A stretch of 23,328 nucleotides of DNA from SXOA01 sp051004015 (lineage in GTDB: Bacteria; Planctomycetota; Planctomycetia; Pirellulales; Pirellulaceae), in the NCBI GenBank assembly GCA_051004015.1, contig JBPCKT010000012.1, forward strand, positions 1 through 23,328, written 5' to 3'. The stretch's first letter is position 1; the number at the start of each line of letters is the position of its first letter. A program made the position numbers and the translations under genes. The notes under the pieces were generated by a model. That model saw only the letters and a list, made by a program, of their open reading frames with translations, searched no databases and was not told where the DNA came from. This document shows positions 7,528 through 14,546 of the stretch, in pieces.

Positions 7528-7609
7528 CTACAACTGATTCATTACTCATTTCTACGTCACCCAGCCCTTGCTACGCCAGCTTCTGACCTCTGGCCTCTAA
7601 GCTATCCCC

Positions 7610-9010
7610 ATGAAGCTCCACTTCCTCGGCGCGAACCGACAAGTGACCGGGTCGCGTTACGTCCTCGATGTGGCGGGCAAGCAGATCATGATCGACTGCG
7701 GCCTGTTTCAGGAGCGGCCGTATGAGGGGCGGAATTGGAGCCCGTGTCCGGTGGGGGCGAAGAATATCGATGTGATGCTGCTGACGCATGCCCATATCGA
7801 CCATAGCGGGCTGATCCCCCGGTTCGTGAAGGAGGGATTCCGCGGCAAGATCATCACCACGGACCCGACGGTGGCGCTGGCGGACGTGATGCTCAAGGAT
7901 TCCGCCCAGATTCAGGCCGAGGACGCGGCCTACAAACAGAAACGGCACGCCCGCGAAGGTCGCCAGAGCAAATTCCCCATCGAACCGCTCTACAGCGAGC
8001 AGGACGCGGTCGATGCGATCAAGCTGCTCGAAGGGGTGGGCTACAACACCCCGGTCCAGGTCACCGACGCCGTCACAGCCGTGTTCCACGACGCCGGGCA
8101 CATCCTCGGCTCATCGATGATTGAGCTGCTGGTGAAGGAGAACGGCAAACAGACGCGGGTCGTATTCAGCGGCGACGTGGGGCAGTGGAACAAGCCGATC
8201 ATTGGGGATCCGAGCCTGCTGAAGCAGGCCGACTACGTCATCATGGAGTCAACCTACGGCGATCGGCTGCACGAGCAGGGCGGGGACATCGGCTCGCAGC
8301 TCGAAACCATCGTCAAGGAGACGCGGCTCCGCGGCGGCAACGTGGTGATTCCCACCTTCGCCACCGAGCGGGCCCAGGAATTGATGTACTATTTCGGCAA
8401 GCTAGTCCACGCCGGCCGCTTGGAACCAACCAAGATTTTTCTCGACAGCCCGATGGCCCTGGACATCACTGCCGTGTTCCAAAAATTCCAGGCGTATTTT
8501 GACGACGAGATGGTACGGCTGCTCGGCAGCAAAACGCCGCCGCTGCAGTTCCCCGGACTGACCCTATGCCGGACGGCCGACCAATCCAAGGCCATCAACT
8601 TCGTCAAGGAGCCGAGCATCATCATGGCGAGCAGCGGCATGTGCAACGCGGGGCGGATCAAGCACCACCTGAAGAACAACATCGAGCGGGCGGACAGCAC
8701 CATCCTGTTTGTCGGCCATCAAGGGGACGGCACGCTCGGCTCGCAGATTCTTCGCGGCGACCGCGAGGTGCGGATCTTCAACCAGATGTACCGTGTGCAG
8801 GCCAAAATCGCCCAAATCTTCGGCTTCTCCGCCCACGCCGACAAAGCGGGACTGCTCAAGTGGCTCACAAGCTTCAAGCCGCAGCCCAAGACCGTGTTTC
8901 TGACCCACGGCGATGAAAAGGTCGCCCTCAACCTGGCCGAGCATATCGAGAAAGTCGTCGGCTGGCCCGTGCATGTGCCGCGGTATCAGGAGGTAGTGGA
9001 ACTGGTGTAA
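7610..9010 (+). CDS. Beta-CASP metallo-hydrolase with RNA-specificity domain
   Basis: The 466-residue product is a complete metallo-beta-lactamase/beta-CASP protein of the CPSF73/RNase-like type. Visible motifs are HAHIDHSG (His60, His62, Asp64, His65), His164 in HDAGHILGSS, the metal-bridging Asp189 in FSGDVG, the beta-CASP helix segment PTFATERAQEL, and MASSGMCNAGRIKHHL. FSAHAD (His408) and FLTHGD (His432) complete the zinc site. The last section is the RMMBL domain. Relatives are zinc-dependent endo- or exoribonucleases that process RNA; the exact substrate here cannot be told. No Shine-Dalgarno is obvious before the ATG. A membrane protein gene follows after 25 bp and may be co-transcribed. 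Confidence 0.93.
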   Translation: MKLHFLGANRQVTGSRYVLDVAGKQIMIDCGLFQERPYEGRNWSPCPVGAKNIDVMLLTHAHIDHSGLIPRFVKEGFRGKIITTDPTVALADVMLKDSAQIQAEDAAYKQKRHAREGRQSKFPIEPLYSEQDAVDAIKLLEGVGYNTPVQVTDAVTAVFHDAGHILGSSMIELLVKENGKQTRVVFSGDVGQWNKPIIGDPSLLKQADYVIMESTYGDRLHEQGGDIGSQLETIVKETRLRGGNVVIPTFATERAQELMYYFGKLVHAGRLEPTKIFLDSPMALDITAVFQKFQAYFDDEMVRLLGSKTPPLQFPGLTLCRTADQSKAINFVKEPSIIMASSGMCNAGRIKHHLKNNIERADSTILFVGHQGDGTLGSQILRGDREVRIFNQMYRVQAKIAQIFGFSAHADKAGLLKWLTSFKPQPKTVFLTHGDEKVALNLAEHIEKVVGWPVHVPRYQEVVELV

Positions 9011-9035
9011 CAACCAACGCGATCCAGCAGAGACC

Positions 9036-9869
9036 ATGTCGCTCCCGCAGCTTTCACTTCCTGAGGATTCCCCATTTGCTGAAAACGCGGTGAACCGGCC
9101 TTCGGCTGCAATGCTCTTGCAGCCGCCGCTGTCGATCAGCCATTTGATGCTGTGGATTCTGGGGAGCGCCATAATCCTGGGCGGCTATCGGCTGTTCGAG
9201 ATTGGGGAAGGACGCCCGGAAGGGGTGAAATTGGTCCGACAGGTTTATATGATGGCGGGCAGTTTTGTGAACGGCGCCCAGGTCGCCGCGCTGTTCATTT
9301 TCGTGGCTCGGCTTTTTACACGTAAAGGCCCGTTGCCCCGAGAGCCAGGCCACTGGCTCCTCTTCAAAAGCGGCGCGAGTTGCGTCATCGGGTGGGGAAC
9401 GCTTGGCCTTGCTCGCTGGATCATTCCCGATGACACCGCGAACATGGGGCTGATTGGGATTTCGATCTTCATCATTGCGACCTACTCGCCGGCAGTCTTG
9501 TTTTTGCTCGTGGCCCTGCTCATGCAGCGCGGAGAGTGGTTGTGGCGGGCGTTTTTTGGAATACTGTGCCTTTCCTCGTCGATTAACGTCCTGCTCGGGG
9601 CGCTGATGCTGGCGGAAAACGCGTTTCTGGATGACAGTCAGTTCTTAGGAGGGATTTGGGGAACGACGCTATACTTTCAATGGATCAGTTGGGAAGTCTG
9701 GATTGTCGAAGTGCCGATGCTGGTGTGCCTTTGCGGCCTCCTGCTGCTCGACTTCCGTGCGGGAAAACGCCGCGACTGGATGCATTTCGCCGGCGTCATT
9801 GCCGAAGCGGCCGTCGTGGTGCTGAGCCTGGCCGCGCATTTTGCCTATGCCTACGTGCTGCGGAGTTGA
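9036..9869 (+). CDS. Polytopic membrane protein of unknown function
   Basis: The 277-residue product has about seven hydrophobic helices, including LMLWILGSAIILGGYRLF, VNGAQVAALFIFVARLF, GLIGISIFIIATYSPAVLFL, FGILCLSSSINVLLGALMLA, VEVPMLVCLCGLLLLDF and VIAEAAVVVLSLAAHFAYAY. The first 35 residues are polar with no cleavable signal. I do not recognise a family or see a catalytic motif. It starts 25 bp after the metallo-hydrolase and is probably in the same transcript, but nothing indicates a shared function. Small hairpins follow the stop (TCCCA/TGGGA at 9911-9925, TTCGCG/CGCGAA at 9961-9977) without T-runs. Confidence 0.75.
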   Translation: MSLPQLSLPEDSPFAENAVNRPSAAMLLQPPLSISHLMLWILGSAIILGGYRLFEIGEGRPEGVKLVRQVYMMAGSFVNGAQVAALFIFVARLFTRKGPLPREPGHWLLFKSGASCVIGWGTLGLARWIIPDDTANMGLIGISIFIIATYSPAVLFLLVALLMQRGEWLWRAFFGILCLSSSINVLLGALMLAENAFLDDSQFLGGIWGTTLYFQWISWEVWIVEVPMLVCLCGLLLLDFRAGKRRDWMHFAGVIAEAAVVVLSLAAHFAYAYVLRS

Positions 9870-10016
9870 TCCGAAGCACTTCCATGCCGCTAGACCCACA
9901 TTGCGGCCAGTCCCATTATTTGGGATACTCCCTTGCGTGACAGAGTGCGTCGTCTGAGGATTCGCGATTGCCGCGAACCTTTCCATCCCTGGGCGCGTCT
10001 CTCGAACAACAGCTCT

Positions 10017-10091
10017 CGGGGTGTAGCGTAACTTGGCTAGCGCGTCTGCATGGGGTGCAGAAGGTTGCAGGTTCAAATCCTGTCACCCCGA
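10017..10091 (+). tRNA. tRNA-Pro (anticodon GGG)
   Basis: All arms fold. The acceptor pairs CGGGGTG (10017-10023) with CACCCCG (10084-10090) and has discriminator A at 10091. The D-stem is GCGT/GCGC, the anticodon stem TCTGC/GCAGA with loop ATGGGGT (anticodon GGG at 10052-10054), and the T-arm GCAGG-TTCAAAT-CCTGT. The variable loop has five bases. The 3' CCA is not encoded, so it must be added enzymatically. The GGG anticodon reads the Pro codons CCC and CCT. Confidence 0.95.
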
Positions 10092-10106
10092 CTTTTTTCA
10101 GAAACG

Positions 10107-10139
10107 AGCCCTTCGGCGTGAACGTCGAAGGGCTTTTTT
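10107..10139 (+). terminator. Intrinsic terminator after tRNA-Pro
   Basis: A 9-bp stem, AGCCCTTCG (10107-10115) with CGAAGGGCT (10126-10134), is followed by six T bases. It begins 16 bases after the tRNA and is the clearest rho-independent terminator in the window. Confidence 0.88.
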
Positions 10140-10199
10140 GTTGCGCAACCACCCTGCCCGTCCGCTGCTCATCTCTCCCCCCGCGGGAAACGCTGCCGT

Positions 10200-10205
10200 T
10201 ATAAT
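10200..10205 (+). promoter_or_regulatory. Consensus -10 for the SH3-like exported protein gene
   Basis: A full TATAAT lies 54 bp before the ATG at 10260. No recognisable -35 is present at 16-18 bp. Confidence 0.35.
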
Positions 10206-10259
10206 GGCGGCCATCTGCCCGCCTCATTGGTGGGGGACTCTCTTTCCGGAAAGTTAGCC

Positions 10260-12365
10260 ATGCGCATCTCTCTCTCGACCTCGTTGGCGTTGCTCGGCAG
10301 TTTTGTAGTCTCCTCAGTCATGGCGGCCTCCCCCGCGGTGCCGCCGGAACAACCGGAGGCGGAAGCGAAAGAAAAGCTCGCCCCGCTACCTCCCGCCGAA
10401 GTGCTGGCGAAGATTGCCGCCCCCGCGGTCCGACCGGTCGTCAAGACCAAAGCGGGATACACGGTGGAAGTGGACCTCTCCAAGCAAATCCTCAGCGTCA
10501 ATTCGCCCAAGAAGGACATCTGGATTTCTCCAGTGGTCGAGGGACACCAGACGGTGGAGGTGACGACCGAAGGCGCCCCCTTGCAGAAGGTTGCCGCGGT
10601 CCTGGCGCGGCTCAAAAAAGGCCGAGTGCTTTATGCAACGGAGCAGAATGGGGACTGGGTGCTGACGCAGGTTGTTGAGGGGGGCAAATCCGTGAAGGGC
10701 TGGGTGCAGAAGAAGCATCTCAAGCCCGTCGCCGAAGACTATCCGCCGCAAAAGAGCCTGGCCCAGCAGGGAAACAACTTCGCATCCTCCGCCATGCTGA
10801 TCCAAAAGGGAAAGCAGTTCGACGACGGTCTCTACGCCGCCGTCGAGCTCGCCCTGCAAAACGGCCTCGGCCCCGTCGCCGGCAAGAAGAACTGGCTGCC
10901 GCGGCTGGCGGGGGAAGTCGGTGCCGATCAAGGTGGCGTTCCGCTCGCGCAGCTCTTCGCGGCCGTCAAACTGGGGGGTGGAAAGCCAAATCCGCCGGCC
11001 GCGATTACCAAGGTCATAGATGCCCAGCTCATGGAATTCCTCGCGGACGAGAAGCAGAGCAAGCCGATCGGCTTTTATCCCTGGTCGAAAGAGCTCGCCA
11101 ACATTTTTCAGCAGGACCGGATGCTCCAATCGCCCCTGGAAGTTCAATTGCACTCCACCGGCATCAACGCCATCGCCAAGGCCCTCGCCGCGGATGCTGA
11201 GGCCCGCAAAAGTTACGAGCAAATTCTCCGCATTAACGAACGGCTGACGAATCCGCTGAAGGGACCTGGCTACCGCGTGCTGCTCGCGGGAGTTGACGCG
11301 GGCAAGCTTCCCTCCCTCGATCCCACCGCCACCGTCAGCTTCATTCCCCCCTCGCGCAGTCCCGAAGCCGACCTGATCATGAAGCTCTATGGCAACAGCC
11401 CAATTCCCGAGGGCTTCGACCTGATGACCGAAGTCATCACCCGCCTCAAGAGCGGCAGGCTCTCCTTCCAGCCGCAGGCCGACTCTGGCTGGTACGACCA
11501 CCAGCTCTGGTCGCTCGAGCCGCTGGTCACGTTCAGCACGTCGCCGGAAAGCAAGCAACTCAAGCCGAATGCCGAATACCTCAAGCACCTGGAAGAGCTG
11601 TTCAAGGGAACCTACGCCCTGATGCGGGAAACGCACGTCAAGCAGTTGGAGCGCCCGTCGCCCGCGTCCGAAGCTGGGGGGCCGCCCCCGAAAGAACGGG
11701 AAAAAGTCTTCATCTCCCCCGACCCGCACGTCGAACTGCTGCCGACCATGTATCTCCGCCGGGCCCAGTCCTATCGCTTCGTGCGGGAAGTGCTGGAGGA
11801 AACTTTTGGCAAGGACGAGCTCGCAAAGATCTATCGCCTGACTGCGACCGGCCCGGTGGAAATGACTCTCGCCAGCGAGCTCGACCTGATGGAGCGGCTC
11901 TTCACCGGGGCCTACGTCGTTGCCTGCCGCGAAATCGGGATGAAGGAAGAACTGCCGAAAGACCTTGGCGCAGGCCAATCCGCCGATGAGCAAGGCGCAA
12001 TCTTCCTCCGCTGGGTCGCCTCCCTCCCCTCTGACCCCGACCTCGCCCCGGACAGCCGCATGATGGTCCCGGTCTTCTTCGACCTTCAGCGCCAGAAGAC
12101 AAAGGTCTGGGTCATGCTCGGCTGGGAGCACGCCAACTGCACGCTCGGTTACGTCAAAGAACCCGGCATCAAGATCACCGGCCCCGACGGAAAACCAGCC
12201 GCCGGCGAAGAAGCCCCGGAAATCATCTTCCACGGCTCCCACCGCCACCTCGCCACCCCCGTCTTCGCCGAAGTCTACGTCACCAAGCTCCTGAACCGCA
12301 CCGAATTCCGCCGCCACTGCGACGCCTACCAAACCAAAGCGGCCATCCTGGCAAATTTGGAGTAA
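10260..12365 (+). CDS. Large exported protein with N-terminal SH3-like domain
   Basis: The ATG at 10260 is preferred because the protein then opens with a signal peptide (RISLSTSLALLGSFVVSSVM, cleaved near AA-S), giving 701 residues; the longer frame from 10227 adds an unrelated lead. Residues about 55-150 resemble a bacterial SH3/GW-type domain (KKGRVLYATEQNGDWVLTQV and VKGWVQKKHLKP), as found in wall- or surface-binding proteins. I cannot assign the remaining 550 residues. They are mixed helical and charged, with few cysteines and no obvious metal site. The C-terminal MMVPVFFDLQRQKTKVWVML and EVYVTKLLNRTEFRRHCDAY form a folded-looking end domain. It stands behind the tRNA terminator with its own TATAAT, and 50 bp before the GTPase gene. 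It is probably periplasmic or surface-located. Confidence 0.82.
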   Translation: MRISLSTSLALLGSFVVSSVMAASPAVPPEQPEAEAKEKLAPLPPAEVLAKIAAPAVRPVVKTKAGYTVEVDLSKQILSVNSPKKDIWISPVVEGHQTVEVTTEGAPLQKVAAVLARLKKGRVLYATEQNGDWVLTQVVEGGKSVKGWVQKKHLKPVAEDYPPQKSLAQQGNNFASSAMLIQKGKQFDDGLYAAVELALQNGLGPVAGKKNWLPRLAGEVGADQGGVPLAQLFAAVKLGGGKPNPPAAITKVIDAQLMEFLADEKQSKPIGFYPWSKELANIFQQDRMLQSPLEVQLHSTGINAIAKALAADAEARKSYEQILRINERLTNPLKGPGYRVLLAGVDAGKLPSLDPTATVSFIPPSRSPEADLIMKLYGNSPIPEGFDLMTEVITRLKSGRLSFQPQADSGWYDHQLWSLEPLVTFSTSPESKQLKPNAEYLKHLEELFKGTYALMRETHVKQLERPSPASEAGGPPPKEREKVFISPDPHVELLPTMYLRRAQSYRFVREVLEETFGKDELAKIYRLTATGPVEMTLASELDLMERLFTGAYVVACREIGMKEELPKDLGAGQSADEQGAIFLRWVASLPSDPDLAPDSRMMVPVFFDLQRQKTKVWVMLGWEHANCTLGYVKEPGIKITGPDGKPAAGEEAPEIIFHGSHRHLATPVFAEVYVTKLLNRTEFRRHCDAYQTKAAILANLE

Positions 12366-12415
12366 CGCCCGCTCCCGCCGCTTTCCGCTTTCCCACCTCC
12401 GCTTTTCCCCAAACC

Positions 12416-13417
12416 GTGCCCGCCAACCTCACGCCTCAGTACCACAAAGCCGAGCAGGAATACCGCCGCGCGCAGACGCCCGAGGACGAAGTCCGCTACC
12501 TGGAATTGATGCTGCGGGAGATTCCCAAGCACAAGGGGACCGACAAGCTGCAGGCGGAGCTGAAGGCCAAGATCAGCAAGGCGAAGCAGGAAGTCGAGCA
12601 CGCCAAGAAGACCGCCAAGAAGTCCCATGGCGGCGTCAAAATCCCGCGGCAGGGGGCGGGGCGCGTGGTGCTGCTCGGCGGGCCGAACGCGGGCAAGAGC
12701 CAGCTCCTCCGGAGCCTGACCCGGGCCACGCCGGAGGTCGCACCCTACCCTTTCACCACCCGCGAGCCGCAGCCGGGGATGATGCCCTGGGAGGACGTGA
12801 TGGTGCAGCTCATCGATACGCCCCCCATCACGGCCGACGTTTTCGACCCCGGCACCCTCGGCCTCATCCGCGGCAGCGACCTGGCCCTGCTGATGGTGGA
12901 CCTGGGGGCGGACGAAGGAATCGACGGTTTGCAGGCCGTACTCGGCCAATTGCAGCACGGCAAGACGCGGCTGGCGAAGGAGTCGTACCTGGACGAAGAG
13001 GATATCGGCCTCTCGTTCACCAAGACATTTCTCGTCTTGAGCAAAATCGACCTCCCGGAAGCCGAGGACCGCATCGCCCTCCTGAAAGAATTCTGCCCGA
13101 CGGACTTCACGGAAGTCCGCATCTCCGCCGAGCACGGCACCGGCCTGGAAGAGCTGCGCAAGGAAATCTACGCGGCCCTGGACGTCGTCCGGGTCTACAC
13201 CAAATCCCCCACTAAAAAAGAAGCCGACTACGACAAGCCCTACACCCTCCGCCGCGGCGGCACGCTCCTGGACGTCGCCGAGCTCGTCCACCGCGACCTC
13301 GCCGCCAACTTCAAATACGCCCGCGTCTGGGGCACCGCCATCATCACCGGCGGCAGCCAGCTCAAAGGCGACTACGTGATGCATGACAAGGACGTGGTGG
13401 AGATACATGCGGAGTGA
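12416..13417 (+). CDS. TGS-domain GTPase of the Obg/DRG-related group
   Basis: The GTG at 12416 gives 333 residues. A basic helical N-terminus (about 1-75, KAEQEYRRAQ and KAKISKAKQEVEHAKKTAKK) precedes the G domain: G1 GGPNAGKS (88-95), a G2 threonine in PYPFTT (110-115), G3 DTPP (134-137, replacing the usual DxPG), G4 SKID (209-212, in place of NKxD) and G5 SAEHG (237-241). A TGS domain spans about 258-332 (VRVYTKSPTKKEADYDKPYT to DKDVVEIHAE). This order matches DRG-like GTPases, which associate with ribosomes or translation factors. It lacks the Obg glycine-rich fold, so it is not the essential Obg. No Shine-Dalgarno is visible; it may be co-transcribed with the gene 50 bp upstream. Confidence 0.9.
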   Translation: MPANLTPQYHKAEQEYRRAQTPEDEVRYLELMLREIPKHKGTDKLQAELKAKISKAKQEVEHAKKTAKKSHGGVKIPRQGAGRVVLLGGPNAGKSQLLRSLTRATPEVAPYPFTTREPQPGMMPWEDVMVQLIDTPPITADVFDPGTLGLIRGSDLALLMVDLGADEGIDGLQAVLGQLQHGKTRLAKESYLDEEDIGLSFTKTFLVLSKIDLPEAEDRIALLKEFCPTDFTEVRISAEHGTGLEELRKEIYAALDVVRVYTKSPTKKEADYDKPYTLRRGGTLLDVAELVHRDLAANFKYARVWGTAIITGGSQLKGDYVMHDKDVVEIHAE

Positions 13418-13439
13418 GGGGCTCGCGCGCCCGCCGCCT

Positions 13440-13604
13440 GGGCTTGCCCCAGCGGAGGCACGTTTGGAAACCAGAAAGCAGAACGACCCTCACTTTCACC
13501 TCCCACTCGATTTTGCCGGCCGCCGTTGGCGGCCGGCAAAATCGGAAGGTGACTAGTTTGGCGCTCGTGCCGGTTTCCAAACATCGTTCCAGCGGGGCGA
13601 GCCC
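13440..13604. repeat. 165-bp MITE-like imperfect palindrome
   Basis: The two halves mirror each other in three blocks. GGGCTTGCCCC (13440-13450) pairs with 13594-13604 with one mismatch. GTTTGGAAACC (13462-13472) pairs perfectly with 13572-13582. A central hairpin has perfect 17-bp arms (13508-13524 and 13528-13544) and a GTT loop, with TCACCT/AGGTGA flanking it. No coding capacity or clear target duplication is visible. It may also act as a bidirectional transcription barrier between the GTPase and sigma factor genes. Confidence 0.75.
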
Positions 13605-13657
13605 GATGGTGACGAGGGTAAAACAGACGCACCGCCAAGTGTGCTCTGCCCGGATGC

Positions 13658-13663
13658 TAGACT
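13658..13663 (+). promoter_or_regulatory. Candidate -10 just before the sigma factor start
   Basis: TAGACT ends at 13663, six bases before the ATG at 13670, so the transcript would have little or no leader. No -35 is evident. Confidence 0.2.
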
Positions 13664-13669
13664 GTGGGA

Positions 13670-14419
13670 ATGTCCTGGCGGCCCTCTACGTCATTGCCCA
13701 ACGATCCTCCGCGTGTGTTTGCTACCACGCACTGGAGCATCGTGCTCTCAGCCGGACGGAAGGAATCGGGCGAGAGTGGAAAGGCACTGGCTTCTCTCTG
13801 CCAGGCGTACTGGTATCCGCTGTACGCTTACGTCCGCCGCCGCGGCTACTCCGCCCATGAAGCGCAGGACCTGACGCAGGAGTTTTTTCTGCATCTGCTC
13901 CAGCAGGAGTGCATTCAAGTCGCCGACCCAGAGCGGGGCAAGTTCCGCTCGTTCTTACTGGCGAGCCTGCAGAATTTTCTCGCCAACGAGTGGCGGCGGG
14001 GGCAAGCGGAGAAGCGGGGCGGGGGGACGCCGGTGATCTCCCTGGACCTGCATGCGGGGGAAGATCGCTATGGGCTCGAGCCGGCCGATACGGTGACTCC
14101 GGAGAGAATCTTTGAGCGGCGGTGGGCCCTGACCTTGCTCGATATGGCCCTGACCCGGCTGCAGGAAGAGTTCACAAACTCGGGCAAGAAGGAGCTGTTC
14201 GACGAGCTCAAGGAACATCTCGGGAGCGGGGCGAGCGGAACGCCGTATGCCGTCGTGGCCGCTCGTTTGGGGATGACGGAAGGGGCCGTGAAGGTCGCCA
14301 GCCACCGCCTGCGCCGGCGATGCCGCGAGATTTTGCGGGGGGCGATCGCCGAAACCGTGGCCGACCCCGCGGACATCGACGAGGAATTGCACCAGCTTTT
14401 CGCGGCAATTGCGGAATAA
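13670..14419 (+). CDS. ECF-type RNA polymerase sigma factor, planctomycete kinase-linked group
   Basis: From the ATG at 13670 the product has 249 residues; a GTG at 13664 would add two. The N-terminal FATTHWSIVLSAG leads into sigma region 2 (LCQAYWYPLYAYVRRRGYSA, HEAQDLTQEFFLHLLQ) with the promoter-melting KFRSFLLASLQNFLANEWRR segment. Region 4 carries the HTH around PYAVVAARLGMTEGAVKVAS-HRLRRRCREIL. It is longer than typical ECF factors (about 180-200 residues) because of the segment between regions 2 and 4. This sequence type occurs in planctomycetes beside Ser/Thr kinases, and a zinc-ribbon kinase starts 127 bp downstream on the same strand. The likely role is signal-dependent transcription controlled by that kinase; no anti-sigma gene is adjacent. 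Confidence 0.92.
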   Translation: MSWRPSTSLPNDPPRVFATTHWSIVLSAGRKESGESGKALASLCQAYWYPLYAYVRRRGYSAHEAQDLTQEFFLHLLQQECIQVADPERGKFRSFLLASLQNFLANEWRRGQAEKRGGGTPVISLDLHAGEDRYGLEPADTVTPERIFERRWALTLLDMALTRLQEEFTNSGKKELFDELKEHLGSGASGTPYAVVAARLGMTEGAVKVASHRLRRRCREILRGAIAETVADPADIDEELHQLFAAIAE

Positions 14420-14454
14420 GACCCTCACCCCGGCCCTCTCCCAAGGGGAGAGGG
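14419..14454. repeat. 36-bp palindromic element, copy 2, at the sigma factor stop
   Basis: Identical to 3315-3350. Its first base is the last base of the sigma factor TAA stop. The hairpin arms are CCCTCTCCC (14434-14442) and GGGAGAGGG (14446-14454). It lies in the 127-bp spacer before the kinase gene, where the RNA hairpin could attenuate or stabilise a shared transcript. Confidence 0.85.
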
Positions 14455-14546
14455 GGAATAGTGGGAAAAATCATGTAACCTGTGGAGGCGAACCGTTTAG
14501 TAACTACCAGCGGGAAACGGGATGGTCACGAGCCGGAGAAACGAAC

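Noticed and set aside
9916..10227. Minus-strand frame containing VGVTGFEPATFCTP
   Set aside because: This peptide is the familiar spurious translation of the antisense of a tRNA T-arm; it overlaps the well-folded tRNA-Pro and its terminator.
10386..12332. 648-residue open frame antisense to the SH3-like exported protein
   Set aside because: High-GC mirror frame; it has no signal or domain and is rich in Gly, Arg and Val, while the plus-strand frame has a signal peptide, an SH3-like domain and a TATAAT.
12326..13408. 360-residue open frame antisense to the GTPase
   Set aside because: The plus strand has all five G motifs and a TGS domain; the antisense frame has none.
14409..14546. 46-residue N-terminal extension of the kinase
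   Set aside because: It overlaps the sigma factor end and translates the palindromic repeat; the ATG at 14547 has a ribosome site and starts at the zinc ribbon.
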